11,216 bases of DNA from positions 1,224-12,439 of the forward strand of contig DJFY01000108.1 in NCBI GenBank assembly GCA_002431545.1. Direction: 5' to 3'. The notes beneath the pieces were generated by a model. It was not told the origin of the DNA and searched no databases. It worked only from the letters and a program-made list of their open reading frames with translations. This DNA comes from Cellvibrionales bacterium UBA5860. GTDB lineage: Bacteria > Pseudomonadota > Gammaproteobacteria > Pseudomonadales > Porticoccaceae. The stretch's first letter is position 1. Each line of letters opens with the position of its first letter. The translations under genes were made by a program, and so were the position numbers. Below are positions 1 to 7,028 of the stretch, in pieces.

Positions 1-2
1 CG

Positions 3-1106
3 TTATTCGAAAGTAATGACCGCGCGCGTGATCTCCCCACTGTCGAGCAGGCCGAATGCCTTGTTAATGTCGTTCAGACCCATTCGATCAGTAATCATGG
101 CGTCGAGATCGAGCCGACCCTGTTTGTAGAAATCAAGGTAGTGAAGCGCGTCGATATGGAAGCGGTTCGAGCCCATAAAGCAGCCGGTGATGGATTTTTC
201 AAGATAAAAGTGGCCGGGATCCACTTCCAGCTTTTGTCCGGTCGGTATGGCGCCGACGATTACGGCCAGACCTTTGGGTGCCAATGCATAAAAGCATTGT
301 TTCGATAGCTGCGGCACGCCTACCGCGTCAAAGGCGAAGTCGACACCGCCGCCACTGAGCTTTTTGAGCGCTTTTACCGGGTCGCCATCCGGGCTGTCCG
401 GGCCGCCCAGAAGGGTATGGGTCGCGCCGAATTTTTTTGCGGTCTCCAGTTTGGCGGGCACCAGATCTATAGCGATGATTTGCCGGGCTCCGGCGATGCG
501 AGCGCCCTGGATAACAGAGATACCAATGCCTCCAACACCAAATACGGCAACCGACGAGCCGGGCCGGACTTTAGCAGTATTAAGCGCGGCGCCTACGCCT
601 GTAGTAACAGCACAACCGACGAGTGCGGCGCTTTCCAGAGGAATATCCTTGTCAATTTTTACGACCGCGGTTTCGTGGACCAGCATTTTCTCACTGAAGG
701 CAGAGAGATCGGCAAACTGTGTGAGTTTTTCCCCGTTTAGAGAAATTCTCGGCGTGTCTCCCTTTTTGCGCTGGCACTGGCGTCGATCCATGCAAAGGTA
801 GGGGCGCCCATTCAGGCACTGGTTGCATTTCCCGCAAAACATCGACGTGCACGCGATGACATGATCACCGACTTCCACCGAGGTGACGTCAGCGCCGACA
901 GCTTCGACAATGCCCGCGGGTTCGTGGCCGGGTACAGTGGGGATCGGCCCGAGAATGGCGCCCTTGGCGAAATGGACGTCGCTGTGGCACACGCCGCAGG
1001 CGGCCGTGCGCACCAGCACTTCGTTGGGCCGTGGATCATCGATGTCGATTTGTTCAATGGTGAGATCTTTACCGATCTCAGTAAATACCGCTGCGTTTGC
1101 TTTCAT
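3..1106 (-). CDS. Zinc-dependent alcohol dehydrogenase (medium-chain dehydrogenase/reductase family)
   Basis: This 367-residue protein is predicted to oxidise an alcohol, or reduce an aldehyde, with NAD(H) in the cytoplasm. Visible catalytic-zinc ligands are Cys40 (in CGVCHSD), His61-Glu62 (GHEPAG) and Cys165. The structural-zinc loop has Cys91, Cys94, Cys97 and Cys105 (CGKCNQC...C). The Rossmann fingerprint GVGGIG is at 190-195, and Asp214 at the end of the next strand suggests NAD rather than NADP. Length is normal for the family and the gene is complete, with its TAA at the window edge. The ATG at 1106 has a GAGGA-type Shine-Dalgarno about 8 bases upstream (complement of 1113-1118). It lies 189 bp downstream of the glucosylglycerate operon on the same strand, but nothing links its substrate to that pathway. 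The family is firm; the substrate is unknown, and a glutathione-dependent formaldehyde dehydrogenase or an aryl/terpene alcohol dehydrogenase cannot be excluded. Confidence 0.93.
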   Translation of the reverse strand: MKANAAVFTEIGKDLTIEQIDIDDPRPNEVLVRTAACGVCHSDVHFAKGAILGPIPTVPGHEPAGIVEAVGADVTSVEVGDHVIACTSMFCGKCNQCLNGRPYLCMDRRQCQRKKGDTPRISLNGEKLTQFADLSAFSEKMLVHETAVVKIDKDIPLESAALVGCAVTTGVGAALNTAKVRPGSSVAVFGVGGIGISVIQGARIAGARQIIAIDLVPAKLETAKKFGATHTLLGGPDSPDGDPVKALKKLSGGGVDFAFDAVGVPQLSKQCFYALAPKGLAVIVGAIPTGQKLEVDPGHFYLEKSITGCFMGSNRFHIDALHYLDFYKQGRLDLDAMITDRMGLNDINKAFGLLDSGEITRAVITFE

Positions 1107-1295
1107 TTTTATTCCTCTTATCGCAGGTTTCGCCTTCGTCGTGGGATCGTGAATAACAAAAAGTTGATCAATGGGCGGATAGTAGCAGGAATAGCAAAGA
1201 CGTTTGTATTTAACTCGCCCGCTGTGTCTGTTTGACGTGTGGCGACCTGATAGCGGTCAAATCATTATAAGAAAATCGGTTAGCATCTACTCGAT
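1107..1295. other. Intergenic region between phosphorylase and alcohol dehydrogenase genes
   Basis: This 189-bp stretch has no coding signal. On the minus strand a perfect TATAAT hexamer (complement of 1264-1269) lies just after the phosphorylase stop, but no acceptable -35 is found 15-19 bases before it and there is no extended -10 TG. If used, it would give the dehydrogenase a leader of about 150 bases. The only inverted repeat noticed, GACC/GGTC around 1244-1258, has a 4-bp stem and no T-run, so no intrinsic terminator separates the two genes. Read-through from the upstream operon is therefore possible. Confidence 0.4.
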
Positions 1296-3071
1296 TCACG
1301 CTGCGGGTTTGCCGGAACGATTTGCCAACCAGATAAACTCGTAGGGCTGCAGTACGATCTCTGCGGTGTGATCGGAGAACTCCCGGTCGCTGACCAGATC
1401 GTGCCAGGTATCTGTGTTGATAAGATTCAGGTCGCACAACGAAACCGTTTGCCGCGTGTCGGTAATGTTGTAAACACAGAAAACGTTTTGTCGACGATCG
1501 ATGCTTTGCCGCCAAAACGCAAAAATCTGGTTGAGGTTTTCTGATCCCGGCAGGTGGAGAGTGAATTGCGTGGCGTTGGGGTGAAAACAGGGGTTGGCTT
1601 TTCTTATTTTGATGAGCTGGCTCAGTTGCTCGAAAGCTCGCTGGTGTTCACTGCCGTTGCCCAGCAGAGTTTCGAGTTCATAGCGTTTCCAGTTGTGGCG
1701 GTTTATCGCGCGATTGTGCCCGGTGCGTTCCCGTTTTTCGTAGTCGTTGTGGGTTGCGAAAAGGCTGTGAATATAAAAGGCCGGGATGCCTTCTAGGGCC
1801 AGCATGATCGCGTGGGCGCAGATAAAGCGCTTGTGGTTATGCGCGTCCTTGCCTTTCACTGTGCCTTGAAGGGCGTCGTAAAGGCTGATGTTGATTTCGT
1901 AGGGGCGAGAGACCTTTGTGCCATGGTTAACGGCTCGCCAGGATATATGGCCGCCAAAGCCTTGCAGTGTTTCCGCCAACGTCATGATTTCTTCATCGCT
2001 CAACAGGCCCTCTGCCGGGCGCAGACCCAGGCCGTCATGAGAGGCGATAAAGTTCAAATAAGTGGTGCCGTTCCGTGCCGGCGGCATGCTCATCATCCAG
2101 CTACGTAGGTACTGGCAGTCGCCGGTAATCAGGGTGTTTACCAACAAGGGCGGCAGTGAAAAATTATAAATAACGTGGGCTTCGTTGGCATTGCCGAAAT
2201 AGGACAGATTCTCCTGGTTGGGAATGTTGGTTTCCGTAATCAACAGCGTATCGGGTTTGGCGTGTTCGACAAGCGTGCGTATTAAACGCACCATTTCGTG
2301 GGTTTGCGCCAGGTTCAGGCAATTGGTGCCGATGATTTTCCAGAGGAAGGCGATGGCGTCGAGACGAAATATGGTGACGTTGCGACGCAGATAAAAATAG
2401 ATGATGCGAACAAATTCGAGCAGAACTTCGGGGTTGGCAAAGTTGAGATCGACCTGGTCGTGGCTGAACGTACACCATGCGTGGCGTTCGCCGGCGCTGG
2501 TATCGACCTTTTTTAGTAAGGGGCTGGTGCGGGGGCGCACTACCTCGGTGAGGTCGTCATCCAGGTTTGCGGTGACAAAATAATCTTTGCCGGGCTGCTT
2601 GTCTTCGACAAAGTTGAGAAACCAGCGGTGTTGGGCGGAACAGTGATTGATGACGAGGTCGGCCATCAACTTGAAATGCTCTGTGAGGGCAACGATATCG
2701 TCCCAGTCCCCCAGGCGCTCTTCCACAGCCATGTAATCGATCACGGAGAAACCGTCGTCGGAGCTGTAAGGGTAAAACGGCAGGACATGAATGATCGAAG
2801 CGATATCTTTCAGGTTGGTGTCAAGAAAATGTTTGAGGGAGCGGAGGGGTGTAACACCGGGTTCAATGATAGTGTCGGCATAGGTAATCACTGCGACGTC
2901 GCTCTGGTCCCAGAAATTCACGAAAGGAAAAGGTTCGTGGCAGACTTCCTCGAAATTCATGATGTCGACGATCGCATCGGTCAATGCATCGACATTAGCG
3001 TTCGGATAGAGGTGATTCAGGTGTGTGGCTATGCGAAAGCGCAGCTGTCCCAGTACGGAGGACTGTTTCAT
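1296..3071 (-). CDS. GH13 subfamily 18 sugar phosphorylase, probable glucosylglycerate phosphorylase
   Basis: This 591-residue enzyme is predicted to cleave 2-O-alpha-glucosyl-D-glycerate with inorganic phosphate, giving alpha-glucose 1-phosphate and D-glycerate in the cytoplasm. The GH13 (beta/alpha)8 motifs are visible: DLVINHCSAQH at 138-148; FRLDA with nucleophile Asp238; LITET with acid/base Glu280; and ASHDG with transition-state stabiliser Asp346. Retaining phosphorolysis by a two-step mechanism is known for this subfamily. The protein is longer than sucrose phosphorylases (about 490-510 residues). The loop after Asp346 reads GLGLRPAEGLL, unlike typical sucrose phosphorylase. Neighbouring gpgS, phosphatase and glycerate kinase genes point to glucosylglycerate rather than sucrose, sucrose 6-phosphate or glucosylglycerol. 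The frame stays open to 3236, but the ATG at 3071 is chosen: it lies 4 bases after the gpgS stop, follows an AAGG site, and begins the recognisable protein. The family is firm; the specificity is inferred mainly from context. Confidence 0.88.
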   Translation of the reverse strand: MKQSSVLGQLRFRIATHLNHLYPNANVDALTDAIVDIMNFEEVCHEPFPFVNFWDQSDVAVITYADTIIEPGVTPLRSLKHFLDTNLKDIASIIHVLPFYPYSSDDGFSVIDYMAVEERLGDWDDIVALTEHFKLMADLVINHCSAQHRWFLNFVEDKQPGKDYFVTANLDDDLTEVVRPRTSPLLKKVDTSAGERHAWCTFSHDQVDLNFANPEVLLEFVRIIYFYLRRNVTIFRLDAIAFLWKIIGTNCLNLAQTHEMVRLIRTLVEHAKPDTLLITETNIPNQENLSYFGNANEAHVIYNFSLPPLLVNTLITGDCQYLRSWMMSMPPARNGTTYLNFIASHDGLGLRPAEGLLSDEEIMTLAETLQGFGGHISWRAVNHGTKVSRPYEINISLYDALQGTVKGKDAHNHKRFICAHAIMLALEGIPAFYIHSLFATHNDYEKRERTGHNRAINRHNWKRYELETLLGNGSEHQRAFEQLSQLIKIRKANPCFHPNATQFTLHLPGSENLNQIFAFWRQSIDRRQNVFCVYNITDTRQTVSLCDLNLINTDTWHDLVSDREFSDHTAEIVLQPYEFIWLANRSGKPAA

Positions 3072-3075
3072 GACC

Positions 3076-4302
3076 TTACCTTGCTGAAAACTCCTGATGA
3101 TCCTTTTCCACGGCGTCGTGAAACTGTTCAAGGATGTCGGGCACCGCGCTGATAACCCGGTTCCAGGTCGGAATAAACGGGGTCTCCATCGGGCGCTCCA
3201 AAAAGTGAGAGCCGGCCTTGATGATATTTTCAGCAAACAGTTCGACCGCGCTCTCTTCCTGATGAATATCGAGATTCAGTCCATTGATAACAGCATCGTT
3301 GCGGTAGGTTTCGACAAAGTCCAGGGCGATGCGAAAATAGCTGGCCTTGATGGTGCGAAAAGTCTCCTGATTAAACACGTAACCAATGGTGGCCAGTTTG
3401 CGAAATACCGCCTTGCAGATGTCGATCGACATACGCGAGAGGCCCTGGGTCTCGTCGTCCAGTGAAATATCCTGGTGCTTGTGATCGTAAGCGTGGGCGA
3501 TATCGACCTGGCAAATGCGGTTGGTGGCGTAGTTGCGCTTCATTTCCGAGAGTACGCCGATTTCCAGACCCCAGTCGCTGGGAATGCGGATATCGTTGAG
3601 CACGCCGCGGCGCATGGCAAACTCGCCGGCAAGTGGGTAGCGGAAGCTGTCGAGGTAATCGAGATAGTCGGAGGGTCCGAGGACTTTTTTCAGCGCGCGA
3701 ATCAGAGGCGTGACCAGCAGCCTGCTGACGCGGCCGTTAATGCGGCCTTCCGCGACTCGCGCATAATAGCCTTTGCAAAACTCGTAGTTGAAAGCGGGAT
3801 TGGCCACGGGATAAAGCAGCCGGGCGAGAAGCGTCCGATCGTAAGTGAGAATATCGCAGTCGTGCAGGGCGATGGCGCGACCGATGTTCGAGCACATGAC
3901 ATAGCCCAGGCAGTACCATACGTTGCGGCCCTTGCCGAGTTCGCGCGGCGCCAGGCCCTCTTTTTTCAGTATTTGGTCGATTGCAGTCAGACGCGGTCCG
4001 TCGTTCCAAAGCACGCGATACCGCTGTGGCAGACGGGCGAAAAATTTCAGCGCATACCGGTACTCGTCTTCGTTAGCACGATCGAGCCCGATGACAATTT
4101 CGCTGAGATAGGGCACTTGTGCCAGGTGCTCGATAATTTCCGGCAGTGCCTGCCCTTCGAGTTCGGAAAACAGCGAGGGCAGGACCAGCGACATGGGGCG
4201 TAACAGTGAGAAGCGGGCCAGCTCGGCCTCGAGTTCTTCCAGGGGCCGGTTAGACAGATTGTGCAGCGTGGTGACAATACCGTTTTGGTAAAAATCGCTC
4301 AT
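3076..4302 (-). CDS. gpgS: Glucosyl-3-phosphoglycerate synthase (GT81)
   Basis: This 408-residue glucosyltransferase is predicted to transfer glucose from an NDP-glucose to 3-phosphoglycerate, giving glucosyl-3-phosphoglycerate, the first step of glucosylglycerate synthesis. Recognisable GT-A fold elements are VLPSLFSELEG at 40-50, GKGRNVW at 123-129 (nucleotide/acceptor region), the DxD-like metal site HDCD at 147-150, AGEFAM at 225-230, DWGLEIG at 243-249 and a histidine-containing YDHKHQ at 272-277. Length matches the bacterial family. It is the third gene of the operon. Its ATG overlaps the phosphatase stop as ATGA, indicating translational coupling, and an AAGGA site lies 6 bases upstream (complement of 4309-4313). 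A 12-bp perfect palindrome TGCCCGCGGGCA (4313-4324) abuts that site inside the end of the phosphatase gene. The mannosyl counterpart MpgS (GT55) is a distinct family; this protein matches GpgS. Activity is inferred from family and context. Confidence 0.92.
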   Translation of the reverse strand: MSDFYQNGIVTTLHNLSNRPLEELEAELARFSLLRPMSLVLPSLFSELEGQALPEIIEHLAQVPYLSEIVIGLDRANEDEYRYALKFFARLPQRYRVLWNDGPRLTAIDQILKKEGLAPRELGKGRNVWYCLGYVMCSNIGRAIALHDCDILTYDRTLLARLLYPVANPAFNYEFCKGYYARVAEGRINGRVSRLLVTPLIRALKKVLGPSDYLDYLDSFRYPLAGEFAMRRGVLNDIRIPSDWGLEIGVLSEMKRNYATNRICQVDIAHAYDHKHQDISLDDETQGLSRMSIDICKAVFRKLATIGYVFNQETFRTIKASYFRIALDFVETYRNDAVINGLNLDIHQEESAVELFAENIIKAGSHFLERPMETPFIPTWNRVISAVPDILEQFHDAVEKDHQEFSAR

Positions 4303-5198
4303 AGGTAATCCTTGCCCGCGGGCACAGCATAGCCAAGTTCGTCGAGCACGCCAAACAGCATTTCCGTCCAGCCGGCCGGCCCGATATGGTTGCTGATACG
4401 CACACTGACATGTTTTATCGGTGGTGGTGGGTGAACCGGTGAGCGGATTACGATGGGGTAATCCGAAGCTTCCAGCATGGCGACGTCGTTGTCGCTGTCA
4501 CCGAGCGCTATTGTAACCACACCATTATCTGCCTGTCCCCAGCAGCGCTCGCACAACCAGCGCATTGCCCGGCCCTTGTCGCTGTTGCCAATCACGTGGA
4601 CGAAACGTCCACCGCGCAATAGATGCAGTCCGTGAAGTGCAAGTGCACTGGCAAATTCGCTTAACTTTTGCTCGCTGTCACGCCAGATCAGAGGCTCCGA
4701 GAAATAACGTTCGAGAGCCAGACCAGATTGTGCTTCGTCAAGGTTGGTCACGGCTGCAAACGCACTGGTGCTCATCTGGCTGGCACCGGTGAAGGCAAAG
4801 GAAGATCGCATGTCTGCCAGTACTTCTATGATAAGTTTTCGCGCTGCGCCCAGGGTGACCAGGCAGTATCCATCCGCGGTCGGATGTTCGCTGTCTCCTG
4901 GAACCCTTTCGGAATTTGCAATCTCCGACAGGTCGGCATCCGGATAATCTTGGGGCAGGGCGATCCCGCCACCATTTTCGACAATCATGGGGTGTTGATT
5001 GTCGAGCCGATTTGCCAGTGGCAGCAGCTCTGACAGGGTTTTACTGGTGTTAAATATCCAGGGAATGCCAGCACCCTTGAGAAAATCGATCGCCGGTTGA
5101 GCCGCCTCGAAGCTATAAGTGTGGTGGTCGAGCAAAGTGCCGTCGAGATCGGTGAAAACAAGAGGGGTGATTCCGGACGATATGTTTTGATGAGTCAT
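4299..5198 (-). CDS. gpgP: Glucosyl-3-phosphoglycerate phosphatase, MpgP/HAD family
   Basis: This 299-residue HAD-superfamily phosphatase is predicted to remove the phosphate from glucosyl-3-phosphoglycerate, yielding glucosylglycerate. HAD motifs are in order: DLDGT at 17-21 with nucleophile Asp17 and acid/base Asp19; NTSKT at 50-54 (motif II); VENGG at 73-77, typical of the MpgP/Cof-like subgroup; Lys208 in IGNSDKG; and GDSDND at 233-238, which binds Mg2+. Members of this family act on mannosyl- or glucosyl-3-phosphoglycerate; the adjacent gpgS makes the glucosyl substrate likely. The gene starts 40 bp after the kinase stop and overlaps gpgS by 4 bp. No good Shine-Dalgarno is seen before the ATG. 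The 40-bp gap contains an imperfect direct repeat (5207-5215 and 5219-5227) and a TGGCA/TGCCA dyad. It is not related in sequence type to the histidine-phosphatase GpgP of mycobacteria. Confidence 0.9.
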   Translation of the reverse strand: MTHQNISSGITPLVFTDLDGTLLDHHTYSFEAAQPAIDFLKGAGIPWIFNTSKTLSELLPLANRLDNQHPMIVENGGGIALPQDYPDADLSEIANSERVPGDSEHPTADGYCLVTLGAARKLIIEVLADMRSSFAFTGASQMSTSAFAAVTNLDEAQSGLALERYFSEPLIWRDSEQKLSEFASALALHGLHLLRGGRFVHVIGNSDKGRAMRWLCERCWGQADNGVVTIALGDSDNDVAMLEASDYPIVIRSPVHPPPPIKHVSVRISNHIGPAGWTEMLFGVLDELGYAVPAGKDYL

Positions 5199-5238
5199 GT
5201 CAGTGTCGTGGCAGGATTCGTGCCAGGTTGATGTCAGG

Positions 5239-6168
5239 TTATTTGATCCACTGGCTTTTGCGGTATCTGGTCTCTTTTACACGGTGATCCTGATCCAGGA
5301 TGAGGACCGCGTCAGCCTGGACGGGCAGGGTTTCCAAGTTGTTTCGAGTAATGCGTTCATAGTGCTGAATAAACCGCGCCAGAGCTGCTTCGTCCATTAC
5401 TCGAGTCTCGATAGCAGTCGTGCCCAGCCGGTCGCGCAGTTTCGCCTCCTGCTCGCTGCGCCAGCGGTAAATAGCTTCAAAGCTTGGTGCCTGCAAGAAG
5501 ATTAGCAGGTCCAGTTCGAGGAACAGAGGGGAGTAAACTTCGCGCAGCTGCCGATTGACATAGGTGCGCCAGCGCGCATCGGGATCTTCTTCCGCTTCGA
5601 GCGCATTCACCGGGTGAGACAATCGAGCGGCGGGTTCTGCCTTAGCGGCCACGCACCAGCCCTCAAGGATAATGACGCGCGTCGGGCCGGTAAACAGCTT
5701 CCACTCGTTTTCAGGGGCGCGGTCGTCGGCAGCCTTGTCAAAGTGAGGCAGCTTTATATGCTGCCCCGACCCCAGGCTCTTGAGTCGCGCGATGGTTGTC
5801 CTCGCCAGCGCTATGTCGTGGGTGCCAGGGACGCCGCGTGTCAGAAGCAGGGGGTGCACGTTTGTCGCCAACTGCTTGCGTTCGGCCCGCGTCAGGTAAA
5901 AGTCGTCGATTGATAACACCGCAGTGGCTAAGCCGTGGACATCTTCCAGATAGATTTTCAGGACTTCGCTTAACGTGGACTTGCCGGTGCCCTGCGCGCC
6001 ATTAATACCGACAAACAGCGCTGCGTCGGCACGACGTTGGGCCGCGAGCCATTTCGCCAGTGGGCGGTAATGCCTGTCCGCAGTAGCAAGGAATTCCGGG
6101 GGCAAAGCCTGCTCGCGGATGTAGCGGTCGAGAAGCTGGGGATTAGCGCCGGGCGGAATCTCGTTCAT
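5239..6168 (-). CDS. D-glycerate 3-kinase (P-loop, GLYK-like)
   Basis: This 309-residue P-loop kinase is related to plant and cyanobacterial D-glycerate 3-kinase and to the uridine kinase/phosphoribulokinase group. It is predicted to phosphorylate D-glycerate to 3-phosphoglycerate with ATP. Walker A is GINGAQGTGKST at 54-65. SIDDFYLT at 86-93 supplies the second acidic motif, RGVPGTHD at 111-118 is a typical GLYK substrate-region motif, and ILEGW at 167-171 follows. In this operon it would salvage the glycerate released by the phosphorylase and feed it back to GpgS as acceptor. It is the first gene of the operon. An in-frame TAA lies seven codons upstream, so the ATG at 6168 is the earliest possible start, although the preceding bases (ATCCGCCCC) give no purine-rich ribosome site. 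The family is firm; the substrate follows from family and neighbours. Confidence 0.88.
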   Translation of the reverse strand: MNEIPPGANPQLLDRYIREQALPPEFLATADRHYRPLAKWLAAQRRADAALFVGINGAQGTGKSTLSEVLKIYLEDVHGLATAVLSIDDFYLTRAERKQLATNVHPLLLTRGVPGTHDIALARTTIARLKSLGSGQHIKLPHFDKAADDRAPENEWKLFTGPTRVIILEGWCVAAKAEPAARLSHPVNALEAEEDPDARWRTYVNRQLREVYSPLFLELDLLIFLQAPSFEAIYRWRSEQEAKLRDRLGTTAIETRVMDEAALARFIQHYERITRNNLETLPVQADAVLILDQDHRVKETRYRKSQWIK

Positions 6169-6219
6169 GGGGCGGATATTCGAGTATTACCAAGATGAAG
6201 GGTTGGTCGAGCCGGTGGG

Positions 6220-6247
6220 TTAATACAGCGTCAATCAAGTAAATCAA
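6220..6247 (-). promoter_or_regulatory. Candidate sigma70 promoter of the glucosylglycerate operon
   Basis: On the minus strand TTGATT (complement of 6242-6247) and TATTAA (complement of 6220-6225) are separated by 16 bases, each matching four of six consensus positions. Transcription would start near 6213, leaving a leader of about 45 bases before the kinase ATG. The match is only moderate; a stress sigma factor promoter cannot be ruled out. Confidence 0.33.
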
Positions 6248-6254
6248 CCGGGCC

Positions 6255-6284
6255 GTGACGAACTCCTCAGGAAAATGCAATAAT
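6255..6284 (+). promoter_or_regulatory. Candidate promoter of the peroxiredoxin gene
   Basis: AATAAT at 6279-6284 matches the -10 consensus at five of six positions and is preceded by TG one base away (6276-6277), an extended -10. GTGACG at 6255-6260 is a four-of-six -35 at 18-base spacing. The predicted start would be about 50 bases before the peroxiredoxin ATG. Its -35 lies only 8 bases from the -35 of the divergent operon promoter candidate, so the two could interfere or share regulators. Confidence 0.4.
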
Positions 6285-6342
6285 CCAGATCAACTGAAAC
6301 ACTTGCTTGGCCCAACTCTATTCCAACACGCAGGAGAATAAC

Positions 6343-6825
6343 ATGACCATCAAGGTAGGAGACAAGGCACCTGAAGGGCGTTTTAATGTCATGAATGCAG
6401 ACGGCCCCGGATCCCTCAGTACTGCTGAACTTTTTAACGGTAAAAAAGTGGTGCTTTTTTCAGTACCTGGTGCTTTTACGCCAACTTGCTCGCGCGAGCA
6501 TCTTCCCGGTTTTATCGAGAAGGCGGATGACATCAAGGCCAAAGGTGTCGACACCATAGCGTGCACCGCGGTCAACGATGTGTTTGTCATGGATGCCTGG
6601 GGCAAGGCCAGCGGTGCCGCCGATAAAGTCCTGATGCTGGCGGACGGTAACGGAGAATATGCCAAGGCGCTGGGCCTGGAGCTCGATGGTACCGGCTTTG
6701 GTCTCGGCACACGGGGCGCGCGGTTTGCGCTCGTGGTTGAGAATGGCACGGTTACCCAAACCTATATCGAGGAGGGCGGTGCCTTCAAGGTCAGCTCGGC
6801 AGAAAATGTGCTTTCTAATTTATAA
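6343..6825 (+). CDS. Peroxiredoxin, Prx5-type thiol peroxidase
   Basis: This 160-residue redoxin-domain protein is predicted to reduce hydrogen peroxide and organic hydroperoxides in the cytoplasm using thioredoxin or glutathione/glutaredoxin. The peroxidatic site VPGAFTPTCS at 41-50 has Cys49, with Thr46 and the Pro residues of the conserved PxxxTxxC motif. The conserved arginine is most likely Arg124 or Arg127 in GTRGARFAL. Cys74 is the only other cysteine and may or may not resolve the disulfide. VNDVFVMDAW at 77-86 is characteristic of Prx5/AhpE-like bacterial proteins. The ATG at 6343 is chosen over the in-frame TTG at 6307 because AGGAG lies at 6332-6336, 6 bases upstream, and the resulting length is the family norm. 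It stands alone, divergent from the osmolyte operon and closed by its own terminator. Confidence 0.94.
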   Translation: MTIKVGDKAPEGRFNVMNADGPGSLSTAELFNGKKVVLFSVPGAFTPTCSREHLPGFIEKADDIKAKGVDTIACTAVNDVFVMDAWGKASGAADKVLMLADGNGEYAKALGLELDGTGFGLGTRGARFALVVENGTVTQTYIEEGGAFKVSSAENVLSNL

Positions 6826-6833
6826 AACCAGTA

Positions 6834-6846
6834 CCCGGTCACCGGG
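6834..6846 (+). repeat. Short inverted repeat after the peroxiredoxin stop
   Basis: CCCGG and CCGGG arms are separated by TCA, beginning 8 bases after the peroxiredoxin stop. It has no T-run and only 5 pairs, so it is not a terminator by itself; it may add stability to the mRNA 3' end just before the strong terminator hairpin. Confidence 0.35.
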
Positions 6847-6874
6847 AATGTAATGTTGACTGGTGAGGGCCAGA

Positions 6875-6904
6875 AAAAGCCGGTGCGACTGCATCGGCTT
6901 TTTT
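6875..6904 (+). terminator. Intrinsic terminator of the peroxiredoxin gene
   Basis: The arms AAAAGCCGGTGC (6875-6886) and GCATCGGCTTTT (6891-6902) form a 12-pair stem (one G-U) around a GACT loop and run into six T residues (6899-6904). It begins 49 bases after the stop codon. The A-run on the left arm also gives a T-run on the opposite strand, so it could work bidirectionally and stop any transcription that continues past the Rieske gene from the right. Confidence 0.9.
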
Positions 6905-7028
6905 GTGCGTAAATTACTGTGGTTGGATGGCTCAAGCCCGGATATCAGTGCTGAAGTAGTCGCCAGTCGATCGATGCCTCGCGGTGATTAAGCGACCAGA
7001 ATGCGCCGCTTTAATATAACTTATTAAT
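6905..7028. other. Convergent spacer between peroxiredoxin terminator and Rieske gene
   Basis: There is no coding signal. Close to the Rieske stop is an AT-rich inverted repeat, TTAATA (7011-7016) and TATTAA (7022-7027) with a 5-base loop. It is too weak to call a terminator. Transcripts of the Rieske gene may rely on the bidirectional hairpin at 6875-6904. Confidence 0.3.

Noticed and set aside
1244..1258. GACC/GGTC inverted repeat as terminator of the glucosylglycerate operon
   Set aside because: Four-pair stem with no T-run following; not a credible intrinsic terminator.
2628..3152. 174-codon open frame on the plus strand
   Set aside because: It is antisense to the 5' part of the phosphorylase gene and the end of gpgS, with no recognisable motif and no convincing ribosome site.
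3072..3236. 55-residue N-terminal extension of the phosphorylase frame from an ATG at 3236
   Set aside because: It would overlap the 3' end of gpgS in another frame. The extension does not resemble the family, and the ATG at 3071 has its own ribosome site 4 bases after the gpgS stop.
3475..4203. 242-codon open frame on the plus strand
   Set aside because: It lies antisense to gpgS, whose product is a clear family member, and shows no recognisable domain of its own. Such frames arise from GC-skewed third positions of the real gene.
6307..6342. TTG start giving a 12-residue longer peroxiredoxin
   Set aside because: The ribosome site AGGAG (6332-6336) would lie inside the coding region, and the ATG at 6343 gives the normal family length.
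6318..6749. 143-codon open frame on the minus strand
   Set aside because: It is antisense to the peroxiredoxin gene, which has a complete active-site motif and a perfect ribosome site.
7011..7027. AT-rich inverted repeat as terminator of the Rieske gene
   Set aside because: Only six A-T pairs around a 5-base loop with no T-run; too weak to terminate transcription.
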